Positions 23,566 to 34,865 of a stretch of 64,000 nt of DNA are shown in pieces. Where the stretch lies: the NCBI GenBank assembly GCA_028671895.1, contig CM053813.1, forward strand, positions 12,152,001 to 12,216,000, read 5' to 3'. Under the pieces are notes generated by a model. It was not told where the DNA came from, searched no databases, and saw nothing but the letters and a program-made list of their open reading frames with translations. This DNA is from Oenanthe sinensis (Eukaryota > Streptophyta > Magnoliopsida > Apiales > Apiaceae). Made by a program: the position numbers and the translations under genes. The stretch's first letter is position 1, and every line of letters begins with the position of its first letter.

Positions 23566-24065
23566 CTATGTTTTCTTAACTTGGCTAATTGTTTGACTTG
23601 TTGACTTTGTTCCTCTTTAACCAATTTTGTTGCATGGTTCTTGCATGAGAATTCTCATTAGTCACTTACCATCCCACTTAATCATTAATCCTCCACGTAA
23701 GTTTGATTAATTTCTGAAAGCGTTTCATCGTATGAATTCCTTAATGTAAATCTTTAATATTCCAAATACTTTAATTCGATTATAACCATGAAATTTCTAA
23801 TTTAGAATCCTCCCGATCATAATATAACTCTCATATTCCTTGATATCTCATAAATTATGAAACAAAGAGTAAAAGTGAAATTTTTTGGATTCTGACGACT
23901 TTTGCATTCACTCATTTGCTTCATACAATAATATTACATCTTCAGATTTCCAATGTTCCATCACTTACTTAGTATGGGCTAACAAGTTTTTCATAAATCC
24001 GTAGAACCACTATTCACTAAGGTCTTTTATAAATAAAAAAATGCGTCAAAATACGGGTTATTACA
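23566..24065 (-). repeat. 3' LTR fragment of the chromovirus-like element
   Basis: About 500 bp nearly collinear with 59110-59611, ending ATACGGGTTATTACA. On the minus strand this is the LTR start TGTAATAACCCG. The rest of the LTR is beyond the insertion of copia element 4 and not visible. Confidence 0.8.
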
Positions 24066-25556
24066 GTATACACTCTTTAAAGGGATTCCGACCTCGAAAA
24101 CTAAACAAAAGTAACTAAGGGTTGTCTCTTCAACCTTCTGATTCATCCATACACTCTTTCTGGTGCTATGGTTTTGTTTCTCCACACTTGATCTTTTCGG
24201 TCATTCATCCCCACTGGTCATAAGACACATTTGGTTCCCATTTCTACGATTTTCCTACTTTAACACGTGCTTAACATTCATATTGTTCTCTCGTAATATA
24301 GACGTAGGGCACGTGAGGTTTTCGTATTATAAATATTGTGAAATAGCGCCAACGTATATGCGTTTTCCTATCATCCTTTAGGACCTACCAGATTTAATTC
24401 TCTCGAGCTTAACTTCTCTCATTTGCTAAATCTCGTTACCACTCACCGCGATAATGTTTCTAGAAATGTGAAGTCTCTCACTCCATGCTTTCTGTCTTCT
24501 CTGATTTGATTAGTGTACCTGCAGGTTCCTTCTCGATACCTAAAGATTTCCTTGTTCTTTGACTTAGTCCTAAAGTGAGGGAGATTGACATTTTTCTTCC
24601 GTACAAAACTTCTAAGGTGGCATGACTACATTCTGAATGCTAACTATTTTCGTACGAAAACTCTATCCGTAATAAGTGATTTTCCCAACTCCTTTCGATA
24701 CCCAAGGCAAACCTTTTACGAATAACTAATTTTGCACAAAATTTTAATTGGAAATCCGTTTGTCGTATATCATTGCAACAAAATGATGAGAGTGATTTGA
24801 AGATAAATAAACTCACTTCCAAATATATCTGAGAAGAGGAATTTTTTTCCATTTGTTACAAATAGGAACAACCATATATGTACTTGTGATGGAAAGTCTT
24901 TAGTATTATTTGGCTTTTCAACACATAATTCAGCGGCGGCCCCCCAGACTTTTGTCACACAGAAAAGAAGTCACACCATATGTATTGTCAATCCCAATCG
25001 AATGACGAATGTTCAAACATAGGAAGAAAGAGAAAATGATTTTGAAAAGATGTGAGGAGTTTTCATTCCTTAATGTCTTACGGAACTTTAACATAAAACA
25101 AGTTCGTACTTATCTAGGACTCGATTTTACAAGGTCTCAAACCCATCATCCGAACTCTAGGCTTTCGGCTTGAATATCTCTATGGCACTCATGTTCCCCA
25201 TAAATCCTAAACTCTCATCTGTGCAATTTAATGCTTTTATATCTTAGGTGCGGATACTATAGCTATCGACTGCGATTATGTGTAGGATATCTTAACGAAC
25301 ATTTATAAAGACATGTAGTCCACAAGTTCTCACCTTATTTAGTACATTGGGTCTTTTCCAATTCCCAACAATTTCAATACGTCAACACATCTCCTTTTCA
25401 TTAATTTATAAAAATTTAACTTTGCTCAACCAAAACTCACACTTTATAGAAAATAGCATACAATCTCTTTTCTTTTTCTAAGGCTAATTACACTTGCTCT
25501 TAGTTCTCTCTCTTCATCTTTTGGTATATCAAAATATCAATTATGAAAAATATGGT
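24066..25556 (-). pseudogene. Degraded internal region of the chromovirus-like element
   Basis: No long frame. The clearest patch is minus 24640-24852, whose end reads SWENHLLRIEFSYENS, which resembles the integrase-domain block around S-W-x-x-H-L-x-x-x-E-F-S-Y-x-N of plant chromoviruses. The rest is noncoding by now. Short + frames here (24163-24381) look like chance. Confidence 0.5.
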
Positions 25557-27178
25557 TGATTAGTGCATAATTTTACATATTTTAATGCATATTTTATTGC
25601 TTGCCTTCCTATTTTATTAATTAGTTTATTACATTTTTTTTATTTTGAAGATAAGTAGAATAAATAATTAAAGGAGAAGGAATGGGCTAGAAAGGGAAAA
25701 AATGGAAGAAAAGGAAGCCAACAAAGTAAAGAAGAGAAAAAAACAAAAGAATAAGTTGGTAGATGGAATCAAAAATCAATGGTGTAGATTTTACCAATAA
25801 ACACCTCATTTAAAAGGCGGGAATTGACCCAACACCATCCAAAACCCTAATCCTAGCCTATAAATACATCTCATTCTCTCATTGTAATCATCTCTAGTTT
25901 TACCCTAGTTTTAGTAGTAGCCTCTCTTTTAATTTTCTAGATCTAGTTTTTAGATCTCTCTAATATTATAACACTTTTCATATTAATATAAGTGTTTATT
26001 TTCTTTTATGTTAGTCTCCATCTTCACCTTTTATAAGTCTTAGTTTCTTTTATGTTAGTCTCCATCTTATCTTCTTTAAATTTATGGCTATGATATCTTT
26101 CTAAGTACCACAAATTGTATACTTGGGAAATGAAATGAGCCCTTTTAGATTAATATTCTAGATCTAATTTACTTTATCTCTCCACTTTACTCCTTAGTTT
26201 TAGTTTTTATTATCTTGTCATGAGCCCTTTAAATCTCTATTTTAAATGTGGGTTTAATAATTTAAATCTCTAAATTTATTATTGTTGGTTTTTTATTCTA
26301 GATTGTAGATCTAGTTTTAGTTGTTGGGTTTGATATTTACTTGTAGTTGTTTAAATATTTTAGATAGAGATTTGGTTATTGGTAGTGTTAAAACATAGCT
26401 CTTTAAATTTTAGATCTACTTTTATATTTTACTTGTCTCATTCAACTTTATGGCTATGAACCATTTCAATTCCATCAAGTAAAAAATTAAAGTATTTGTG
26501 AATTGAAAGGAGCCTCTTTAGTTTAATATTCTTAAATCTACTTTCCTTTTTTATGTTATAGTTGCACCCCTTTTAAATCTCCATTTTATTAGTGGGTTTA
26601 ATATTTTAGAGCTAAATTTATTTCTAGGTGGGTGTTAGAATTTAGATTTACTTTTTAGTTGTTAGATTTGTTAAAATAGCTTTAATGGTTTGATATTTTA
26701 GATGTAGTTTTGCTTTTGAGTTGTATTGAATTTTATATCTAATTTTAGTAGTATTAATTACGGTATTTAATTTGTAGATCTATATTTAAATTTTATTAAC
26801 TCATTTAGTGGCGTAGATTTTTCTGGTACGATTTATTCTTTTCTAGAGATCCATTTCTTTTGTTAATACTTGTGTTGCCCACCGTTTTTTTGCTCTACAA
26901 GCACTAGTCTTCCTTTGTCCGTTTTTTTCTTTGCCAAGTATTTTAATTAATGTTTAAAGTTTAGTTAGTTTCGTTACTAGAATTTTTAATTAGCTTATTA
27001 TCATTATTTTCTTAGTCATTGGTTAATAACCCATCTCAAAATTAATTGGTCTAATTCGCCTAAATTGAAAATTAAGGTTTTTGTAAAAATAATTTTAGTC
27101 CTTGCGGAACGAATCTCAAATATTAAAATGATTGAAATTGTGCACTTGCAATTTAAAATCTCAATTTTTAACACATCA
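25557..27178 (+). repeat. 5' LTR of the Athila-like element
   Basis: TGATTAGTGCATAATTTTAC to AACACATCA, collinear with 51655-53279 with a few percent difference. TATAAATAC at about 25859-25867 (CTATAAATACATC) is a likely TATA box. Confidence 0.9.
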
Positions 27179-27184
27179 AGTTAT

Positions 27185-27202
27185 TGGGGCCGCTACCGGG
27201 GA
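27185..27202 (+). other. Primer-binding site, Athila type
   Basis: TGGGGCCGCTACCGGGGA, six bases after the LTR end. It is close to the TGGCGCCGTTGCCGGGG-type site known for Athila-like plant elements and unlike the Met-tRNA site of the copia elements here. Confidence 0.7.
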
Positions 27203-28111
27203 CTATAATTATTTTTCCCACCTTAATTTTTAATTTTTCAAATTAGTTTTACTTTCTCTCTTTGTTCATTTTTTTCAAAAAATTGAAGATTCGGAAAGCT
27301 CGTTGGAACGCGGAAATTTCCAAGACTCAAACAAATTTTCGGAAAGCATTTTTCAGTAACCTGTATCCCCCTATTTTTGTCTTTTCATCACATAGTTATA
27401 AAAAAATCAAAAAATAAAATTTAAAAATCCAAAAAAATTATTTAGTTAAATACACACTTGTTGCATCATGCATTTAATCACTTATGAGCACATCATCTAG
27501 ATTTTATTTTCTTGTTTATAATTTTTCGTACCATAAATTGTGGTTATTGTTGGAGGGCCCAAGGTACGTTAATTTTTTTTCTTTTCTTTAGAGTAGAACA
27601 CGTAGTTTAGAGCATCCATAATTGTTTACCACTTTTATATCATCTTGTGAGTTGTATCATTTAAATAAATTTTAAGGGCAAAACTCAATCACAAGATAAG
27701 GGGAGAGATTTCATCACTCTTTCCTTAGCCCACAATAATTAATCTCTCATCTTGCATTACCCTAGCCTTTCTAATAAAATGAAATAGACGTTAGCCCTAG
27801 GATTTCGCTCTCAACTAGGAAGAGAGCCTAAAACGAACAAATCTCTAAATTTTCATTCGTTGGTGTCTAGGCTAGCGAAAGCTTACCTGACCATTTGGAT
27901 TGGTATCTTAAGAAGGTGTTTAACCTCTTGGCAATGCTTGCACTGACCTGGCCATTCAGGACGAATACTTTTAGTTTCGTGAGTTTTAATATTATCTTTT
28001 TGTTAGGAGCAAGGTCTAGTTCATTTTAGGGAACCCTAGATTTAGAATTTTTTTTCTTTCGATTTTCCACCTTTTCTTTTGAGTGTTTAAATTCTTGCAC
28101 TTATTTGCTAT
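27203..28111 (+). other. Leader of the Athila-like element
   Basis: Noncoding, AT-rich leader of about 0.9 kb between PBS and gag. I see no repeats or other features worth listing. Confidence 0.6.
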
Positions 28112-29172
28112 GTGTTTATGCGAACTGCTTGGACTAGGAACAAATCATCTAGATTAGTAAGACCGATTGAGTTGCCTTCTTCTTCTTCTTCAGATTCTGA
28201 ACCCGTAAAAGTTAGTGAAACCGTAGTAAACATGGTTGTTTCTCTGAGAGACCGTTGTTACCCCGCCAGTTCTACCCAACCCTCATGTATTACCTTACCA
28301 CCGGTTAATGGTAATAATTTTGAGATTAAGTCTCACCACATTAGCATGTTACCAAAGTTTACCGGGAGTGAGGGTGAGGATTCATACCTTTTTATTCACG
28401 AATTCGAGGAGGTTTGTGCCTTGCAAAAACTCCAACAATTAACTGAGGACTCCATTATGATTAAACTAATCAACTTCGCTTTAAAAGAAAATGCTAAAAA
28501 ATGGTTGTATAGTCTACCGGTCAAGTCTATTTCAACGTGTGAGGGATTTTTGGTAATTTTCCTTAAAAAATATTTTCCAAATCACAAGATCACAAAAATC
28601 ACAAATGAGATAAACCAATTTCATCAAAAAGAAAATGAGTCGTTTTGGAAATATTTTGTCTGTTTTAAAAATCTTCTGTCTCAATGTCCCCATCACGGAA
28701 TAGAGAAATGGAGACTTTGTAAGATTGTTTATGAAGTCTTAGATAGTCGGACTACTTCTTTGTTAGAGTCTATGTGTCAAGGTAAGTTCATGGAAAAAGA
28801 TGAGGATCAGGATTGAGAATTTTTTGAGGAATTGGCAGAAAATACGATGTTATGGGATTCCACTAGGGAGCCTGTTAAGTCTAATGAGTCACCGAGTTCG
28901 TCTTCTAGGGGTTTGCATGTAGTTAATAATTCAATTGTCACCGAGGCCAAGTTAACTACCCTTACTCAGCGACTCGAAGCTTTAGAAACTATCGGATCTC
29001 CCCCACAAATGTCTATGTGTGCGAACTATATTTCTTCGAATCAAGCACTACAAAATTTTCAAGAGTAGGAGCAACTGAATGCTATGTTCCAACCAAGACC
29101 TAGAAATGACCCGTTTTCACAAACTTACAACCCCAGGTGGAGAAATCACCGGAACTTTTCATGGAAACAAGG
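28112..29172 (+). pseudogene. Athila-like gag, first part
   Basis: Capsid-type Gag; likely start at 28118 (MRTAWTRNK). The block FTGSEGEDSYLFIHEFEEVC, ALKENAKKWLYSLP, FLKKYFPNHK and IN-FHQKENESFWKYF is the gypsy Gag domain (retrotransposon gag). In-frame stops at 28814-28816 and 29066-29068. The sequence continues in frame to PRWRNHRNFSWKQG, where the copia element at 29173 interrupts it. Confidence 0.85.
29168..29172. other. Target-site duplication CAAGG, left copy
   Basis: CAAGG directly before the LTR at 29173; identical to 46004-46008. Confidence 0.95.
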
Positions 29173-30318
29173 TGTTAGGTCCAAATGTGTTGTAGAGGGG
29201 GGGTGAATACAACTTTTCGAATTTAAGAAGCAATAAATACAATGTAATAAATGAACACAATGATTCAAGGAATATATGTTTTATATATAACTTGAAAGGG
29301 TTGCTACAACATTCATTACAAAGTACACCAGAAGTAAAGAGGGTAGTAAATGATGCTAAGCTCTGTGAATATACTCTCTCTCTTTTACAAGTGTTTATCT
29401 CGAAAATATTGCTCTCTTAAAAAAATACACAAGTACTTCTATTTATACTACTTGTAATCTATGTCTTGTAGTCTTCAAAGATTAAGATATACGTGGCCCA
29501 ATGATGTCCACATAAATCTTATCTAATCTTGAAAGCTTGGAAATCTGCCAATTAGATGATGCCATGTGTCATGTTGAAACTGCCCTTCATGTAGAACATC
29601 TACTTGAGAACTTCTACTTGGCCATCTCGAATATTCTACATAGGAATGTTCTACTTGGCCATCTCGAATATCTATCTCGAATATTCTACATAGGAATGTT
29701 CTACTTGGCCATCTCGAACATTTAAGTCGAATATTCTACATAGGAATATTCTACTTGGCCATCTCGAACATTTTGTACTAAGAAAAATTCTGGGCTTCAA
29801 CTTGAAACTTCAATGCAGCATTTTGAACTTGTGATTTCTTTATGTTTTCTAAATTCTTCAACAAGCTCTTTGAACTTGGATCTCTATTACTGACATAAAC
29901 ATACTATCAATGTCCTGACACTTGATGCAATGGTCTGATTCATAAGTGACTAGTCTTGATAGTGTCTCTGCTTCTTGAATAGATTACCATTTTCAACTAG
30001 TAATGTGGCTTTCCAATCATTGTTTTACTTCTTGTTCACTTGAAATCAATTTGACTTATTGATACTGATAGTTATGATCTTGAATCTTTAAGTTACAAAC
30101 CACTGAGGCATGAACAAATTTGTCTTGAACTTCTTTCAATGATTTCTTCTTTGTTTGATCATAGTTAACAAATTGAATCTTATCAATTACCTTGTCTTCA
30201 TAGTTAATATTGATTTCTTTGTGACTTCATGTTCTTGATTGTCTTCTGGTTAAGTATCTTTTCTTTTAGTTGAGTTACATAAGTTATAGTGTCACAAGTT
30301 TAGACACTCTGCCTTTCA
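29173..30318 (-). repeat. 3' LTR of copia element 5, with GAAnnTTC cluster and TATA box
   Basis: On the minus strand it starts TGAAAGGCAGAG and ends GGACCTAACA. The likely promoter TATA box is TATAAATAG at 29439-29447 (minus). Some 180-310 bp upstream of it, 29612-29770 holds four tandem units (TTCTACTTGG at 29612, 29649, 29699 and 29749; periods 37, 50 and 50). This cluster has GAATATTC at 29629, 29679, 29729 and 29744, plus GAATGTTC copies near 29645 and 29695. Confidence 0.95.
29439..29447 (-). promoter_or_regulatory. LTR TATA box of copia element 5
   Basis: TATAAATAG on the minus strand, with GAAnnTTC cores upstream at 29629-29751. The equivalent copy in the 5' LTR is near 45124-45132. 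Confidence 0.7.
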
Positions 30319-30330
30319 ATCTCCCCCTAT
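30319..30330 (-). other. Polypurine tract of copia element 5
   Basis: ATAGGGGGAGAT on the minus strand, directly before the 3' LTR. Between it and the ORF3 stop lie about 400 bp (30331-30728) of noncoding sequence. Confidence 0.9.
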
Positions 30331-30728
30331 TTGATAGTCTAACAATGACATTCAAATTAATAAAGGGATAACTCAACTAAACAATGAGACGAGAAAAAGA
30401 TAAATAACATTACTGTCTTGTTTGAATTTCAACTGAAATAAACTTGAAAACAATTCAAGGAACTAGAATAAATAAAACTTAAGCTAGACAGAAAATTCGA
30501 ACTTCGAATTAAAGATCATTTGAGTGATTCCTATCACCTGGATTACTTCATACCTTTCAGTCAAACTTATATCACCTTATTGGATCCACTCTGATTCACG
30601 GTTACAGTATGGTACGTTAGCCTATCTCGCATACCGTGATTAGGTGAATTTTCCTCAAGTGAGTTAAAGCAACAAAAAAGATATGAAGTTTTTCCAACTT
30701 CAAGTTCACACCACTCTGACCGTTAATT

Positions 30729-33700
30729 CTAATCCCGTCTCTTCTTCCTAACTTCTTCAGCTTGGCGCTTCTCCTCCTTCAACCTTCTGCGCCTTTCCTT
30801 CTGTTGTTGTTCTTTCTTGTAAACTGGATCATGAAGCTGCTTCCACCTTGCATTCAACAGACTTACCGCTTCCATTTCTAGAGGATTCTTGGGCTCTGGA
30901 TAAGGATGCCTGAAAAGCCTTCTGAGTTTGTCCACCTCCTGAGTAGTTCTGATCTTTGGAATGTCCTCAAAATTTTTCATTATGAGCTGTGACTTCCAAT
31001 GAGACTTATCAGCCTTAAACTGACAATAGATCATTTTAGGGTAGCCTTTAACACGGTTAGTATTGTGGACACTAGCCGCATCTCGCTCCATTCGCTTCTT
31101 TTCCACCACTACTTCAGATAAGTACTTCAGGAGTCTCTGCTTCTCATCTACATTCTCATTCTCCACTTCGTCCCATTTGAATACTTCTAAAACTCTCTCC
31201 AGAAAAGCAGCATCTTGAGTCTGCAGCAGCCATTTCCTACTCATATGCAACAATGTTTGATTTTGGTCTGCGTCTATGAATGCTAAAGCGTCAGCTGTGT
31301 CATTGTCATGTGAGTGTATCCAGTACACACTATCTCTCCCTGGAACACCGACTGCCTCCCTTATTTCTCCTTGTTCCAGTGATTCAGAAGGAAGAGTCAG
31401 AGCTTCATCTACATTTTTAACAGCTTGTAGAATATTCCACTTTCTTTCGATTAGCTCCGGCTCAATCTTTACATTGTCTAGAGGGTTTGGAGCAATAATG
31501 TCACACTTCCAGATTTCATTGCTCATTTTGAATATGACCCTCTCAATGAACTCCACTGACTTCTCCTTAATGTCAGAAGTGAATCCCTTACTCATCATTT
31601 GCCTGCATACCGCCTTTAGGGATTCTACTGATAGAGCCATTAGGTCATTTTCCTCTAAGCACACCCTCTTCATCTTTCCATCAACAACCATCCGAACAAT
31701 ATCAGGATTCGCTGAGAATTCTGGTCCCTTGTCCTCTGCTAGCTGCATTAACTGATCCCTATACAGAATGCTAAGCTCCTCAGCTTGAGAATATTGAATT
31801 TTTGTTGCTAGCAAGAACAACTCTAACGCAGATCTTCTCGAGATGAATTGATCATCCACATACAAGAAAGATGTTGGGACTCCTTCGACTAAAGACAAGA
31901 TGACTTTCCATTCCTTAACCATTGCATTATATCCAACTCTGACTTTTGAGATCAACCTTTTCAAAGCATTTATGTAGTCAACAATCAGTGGATTCTGCAA
32001 GTTCAAGTTGTAGAACAAGTCTTCCGCCTCTTTGTTATGAGTTCCTTTTGTACAAACTCCCGATAGAATCTTCCTTACATCATCCCATTTCTGTCCTATC
32101 CTTTTCTTGTCCAGATCTACTTGAGGATCAGCTAACCTTGCAAGCTCATGATCATACTGTTTCTCCTTAAGCTCCGCTTTCTTTTCAAGGAAAACAGCCT
32201 CATCCTGCATCATCTTCATTTTATAGAACTGAGCTTGTTCCAAGGCCAACTGTTGGGCTTCTAGAGTTTCCTTATCAACAGGTATTTCTTCAGGCTGTCC
32301 GGAAGACATTCCAGCACCTCCACCTTGTTCCTTCAAAGATCTTCTAATAGCATGTGCTAACGGAACATCCTCCATATCAGAATCTGAATCTAGTACTTCA
32401 TGTGCCTCTTCCTGATGACGACTCAAGTCAATGAATGGCTCTTCTTGTTCAGCCATCACTGCCTTACCCTTCCTCTTTCTTTGAGCCTCTTCTTCATTCA
32501 CTGGCTCATTTTCTTTGACAACATCAGCAGTTTGTTTTTCAATTTCTTCAATTATTACCGACTGCTGTCTCATCTCCTTACCACTCTCCCCCTTAGGTGA
32601 GTTATCCCCAACACCACCTTTCTCGCCAGATCCAGCAGTTGCATGAGAACCACCAAAACCAGAACCCGAGGGTCCAGCTCCACCAGCACCTCCAGCACCA
32701 CCAGTACCATCATGATCAGGGGGAGGCTGAGTAAATTGTTCGTCAAAGCACTCGGGGGGAACAAAGCTTCTAACTTCATACATCATCCTGCTGATCTCTG
32801 TCGCCATGGTATGCATTATGCTCTCCACTGCTCCCATTCTCTCATTCAGAGTGCTGTCCAAGATACCACCAGCATGGCCCAAGTCATTCACCTTATTTGT
32901 CAACTCATCCATCGCTGTTGCTTGACTGGCCATCCGTGCGGCGTAGGCATTAAGAGCTCGTTGATTGTCACCAACATTGATCCCCAACTGCCCCATCGAC
33001 TGCCCGAACTGCTTGATTTCAGTTTCAATTGCTGTCATACGCGTGTCTAGATGTTCAAGATGAAGGGACGGTGTTTGGTCTGGGTGTCCTTGCTCTAAAA
33101 ATCGTTCTGTTAGTGTTTGTCGCTCAGTTTCGGGCCTTAAAAATGAAGGTCCCTCACTCCCTAAGCGCTCACACACACTCCCTGTCTCACGCTCGTGTAT
33201 GTCTTCAACAATAGTCCTGAAAGAGAAAGCAGTACCTGCAGAAACTGAATAAGCAAAGTAAGTAGCAGTAATGGGATCTGGTCCTGTCATGTCCTGAGGT
33301 GGAATCTCAGGCTGAGAGGCCGCAGAGTGTTCTAGTACAACATCAGAACCGATCCTCTCTGCAGCATCAGTATGTACCGGTGAAGGTACTTCGAAAGCAA
33401 TGAAATCTTGTTGCCGCTCTGAAGTAACAGGCTCTTCAGAAGGCATAGAATCCTCACCATCTTCCCAATGTGTTGAATGTGCACGGGGCGAACCACTCGC
33501 GTGAGGTGGAGTGGTTGTGATAGACACACTAGGGTGGGACTGGGCTTGAGAAGTTGCAGCATGAGAAAATTTAGGTTTCTTCCGAATAAGGGGCTGCACT
33601 TCAGGGTCACTCTCAGAACCCTCACCTAAATCTAAAGCTGCCTGCCTTTTAACTCCCGTTAGCGAGGGTGAAAGAGAGGAAACAAATGTGTCAGACTCCG

Positions 33701-34865
33701 AATCAGAAATATAGCTCTTGCCCGGGGATAGATCCTGCGGGCTAGCAGAATCTTGGGCCATGGAATCAGATTTAGGGGAATAAGTATCAGTAATGTGAAC
33801 AGAGAGTTGCTCTTGTTCAAAAAAAGTACCTTCTTCATTACCTTGTCCGGCAGGTGGAGTGGATTGTCTGGTCCTCTGGCCGGCAGATGATTGTGCGTGA
33901 GAGTGCCCATCATCATCTTCATTATCATCTTCATCACCAATACTCTCGTCCGGAATCCCCTGGAATGCGTCAGCATGGGCAGAGGGATTCTGAGCATGTG
34001 ATGAAATGTGGGAGGTCCCCGCCATGGAAGTGATACCTACATCAAACTTAACCCATACTTGAATGTTATCAGGAATAGACATCGGCTTACCATGATGCTT
34101 ATCTTGATTAGCAATCGTCATGAGTGACTTGGTGCCCATGCCCAAGGATGCAGATGTCGCACTTGTGGCAAATGCCTGTCTCACAGATAAAGCATCAATA
34201 GGTACTAAGTGATTAATAAGCATTTGTAGGAACCGAGGATACCAACAGACAACGTTAGTAGATGTCAGGTCTCGACTTGCAGGAGTTCCCATAGCAGTCA
34301 CGATCTCGGAAAGAATGATCCTGCCATAATTAATATTTAATTCACGAGCAAGGGAAACTGCAAACACCTGTATGGGAATTGGAATTTGATGAAAATCTTT
34401 TTCGCGTACCCGAAAACATCTGGTGATGGCCTCGAAAAAGTAGTTCCATTCCACATGGAAGTATTGTTTCTGGATGGCGCCAGTTGAGATCCGTCCAGAG
34501 GGAGGGTAGCATCCAATTTCTTCGAAGAATTTAATACGCTCATCTGTGTTAGGTTCAGGGTCATAAACATCTCTGACTGGGAACCCCAGAACCCGGTTGA
34601 ACACTTCCTCCGTGACTTGAAATTCATGACCCGCCAATGTAAACCTGAAACCATAGGGGGTAGATTTACTCCCGAAAGTAACAGCACTAGTCCATAATTG
34701 CTGTAAAGCATCATGGACTAGTGTTGGTTTAGCAGTAAACGCAACACTAGCCTTGGAATACAAATTAAGAAATCGTATCCAAAACTTGAAGCGCGGGAGT
34801 TGATCACCAATTTCCGTACTAATGTTGTAAAAATTATTTTTGGCAAGAATAAATTGGTGAGCCAT
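30729..34865 (-). CDS. ORF3 of SIRE-like copia element 5 (1378 aa, intact)
   Basis: Uninterrupted ORF downstream of pol, ATG at 34863-34865, TAG at 30729-30731. Residues 1-225 form an N-terminal domain shared with the broken ORF3 at 1702-5650 (EW-x-x-FF-x-AI, GT-ASR, RF-x-x-ML-N). Residues about 270-590 are Ser/Asp/Glu-rich and likely disordered (DDNEDDD near 315). About 600-700 is coiled-coil-like. About 718-742 is Gly-rich. A basic RKRKGK lies near 796. About 865-915 is strongly helical. The C-terminal domain (920-1340) ends in a basic tail (KKERRRR type, to 1378) that could bind nucleic acid or direct nuclear entry. No signal peptide, membrane span or retroviral envelope feature is seen. 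The function is unknown. SIRE-group elements are known to carry a so-called env-like ORF in this place. It could have its own promoter (see 35380-35387). Confidence 0.85.
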   Translation of the reverse strand: MAHQFILAKNNFYNISTEIGDQLPRFKFWIRFLNLYSKASVAFTAKPTLVHDALQQLWTSAVTFGSKSTPYGFRFTLAGHEFQVTEEVFNRVLGFPVRDVYDPEPNTDERIKFFEEIGCYPPSGRISTGAIQKQYFHVEWNYFFEAITRCFRVREKDFHQIPIPIQVFAVSLARELNINYGRIILSEIVTAMGTPASRDLTSTNVVCWYPRFLQMLINHLVPIDALSVRQAFATSATSASLGMGTKSLMTIANQDKHHGKPMSIPDNIQVWVKFDVGITSMAGTSHISSHAQNPSAHADAFQGIPDESIGDEDDNEDDDGHSHAQSSAGQRTRQSTPPAGQGNEEGTFFEQEQLSVHITDTYSPKSDSMAQDSASPQDLSPGKSYISDSESDTFVSSLSPSLTGVKRQAALDLGEGSESDPEVQPLIRKKPKFSHAATSQAQSHPSVSITTTPPHASGSPRAHSTHWEDGEDSMPSEEPVTSERQQDFIAFEVPSPVHTDAAERIGSDVVLEHSAASQPEIPPQDMTGPDPITATYFAYSVSAGTAFSFRTIVEDIHERETGSVCERLGSEGPSFLRPETERQTLTERFLEQGHPDQTPSLHLEHLDTRMTAIETEIKQFGQSMGQLGINVGDNQRALNAYAARMASQATAMDELTNKVNDLGHAGGILDSTLNERMGAVESIMHTMATEISRMMYEVRSFVPPECFDEQFTQPPPDHDGTGGAGGAGGAGPSGSGFGGSHATAGSGEKGGVGDNSPKGESGKEMRQQSVIIEEIEKQTADVVKENEPVNEEEAQRKRKGKAVMAEQEEPFIDLSRHQEEAHEVLDSDSDMEDVPLAHAIRRSLKEQGGGAGMSSGQPEEIPVDKETLEAQQLALEQAQFYKMKMMQDEAVFLEKKAELKEKQYDHELARLADPQVDLDKKRIGQKWDDVRKILSGVCTKGTHNKEAEDLFYNLNLQNPLIVDYINALKRLISKVRVGYNAMVKEWKVILSLVEGVPTSFLYVDDQFISRRSALELFLLATKIQYSQAEELSILYRDQLMQLAEDKGPEFSANPDIVRMVVDGKMKRVCLEENDLMALSVESLKAVCRQMMSKGFTSDIKEKSVEFIERVIFKMSNEIWKCDIIAPNPLDNVKIEPELIERKWNILQAVKNVDEALTLPSESLEQGEIREAVGVPGRDSVYWIHSHDNDTADALAFIDADQNQTLLHMSRKWLLQTQDAAFLERVLEVFKWDEVENENVDEKQRLLKYLSEVVVEKKRMERDAASVHNTNRVKGYPKMIYCQFKADKSHWKSQLIMKNFEDIPKIRTTQEVDKLRRLFRHPYPEPKNPLEMEAVSLLNARWKQLHDPVYKKEQQQKERRRRLKEEKRQAEEVRKKRRD

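Noticed and set aside
24540..24600. Possible PPT and LTR start (GTGAGGGAGATTGACA)
   Set aside because: No matching LTR partner or PBS elsewhere; looks like a chance purine run.
31276..31755. Plus-strand ORF of 159 codons opposite ORF3
   Set aside because: Antisense shadow of the intact minus-strand ORF3; no motif of its own.
30729..34865. Envelope gene
   Set aside because: No signal peptide, hydrophobic fusion segment or membrane span is visible in the translation; position alone is not enough.
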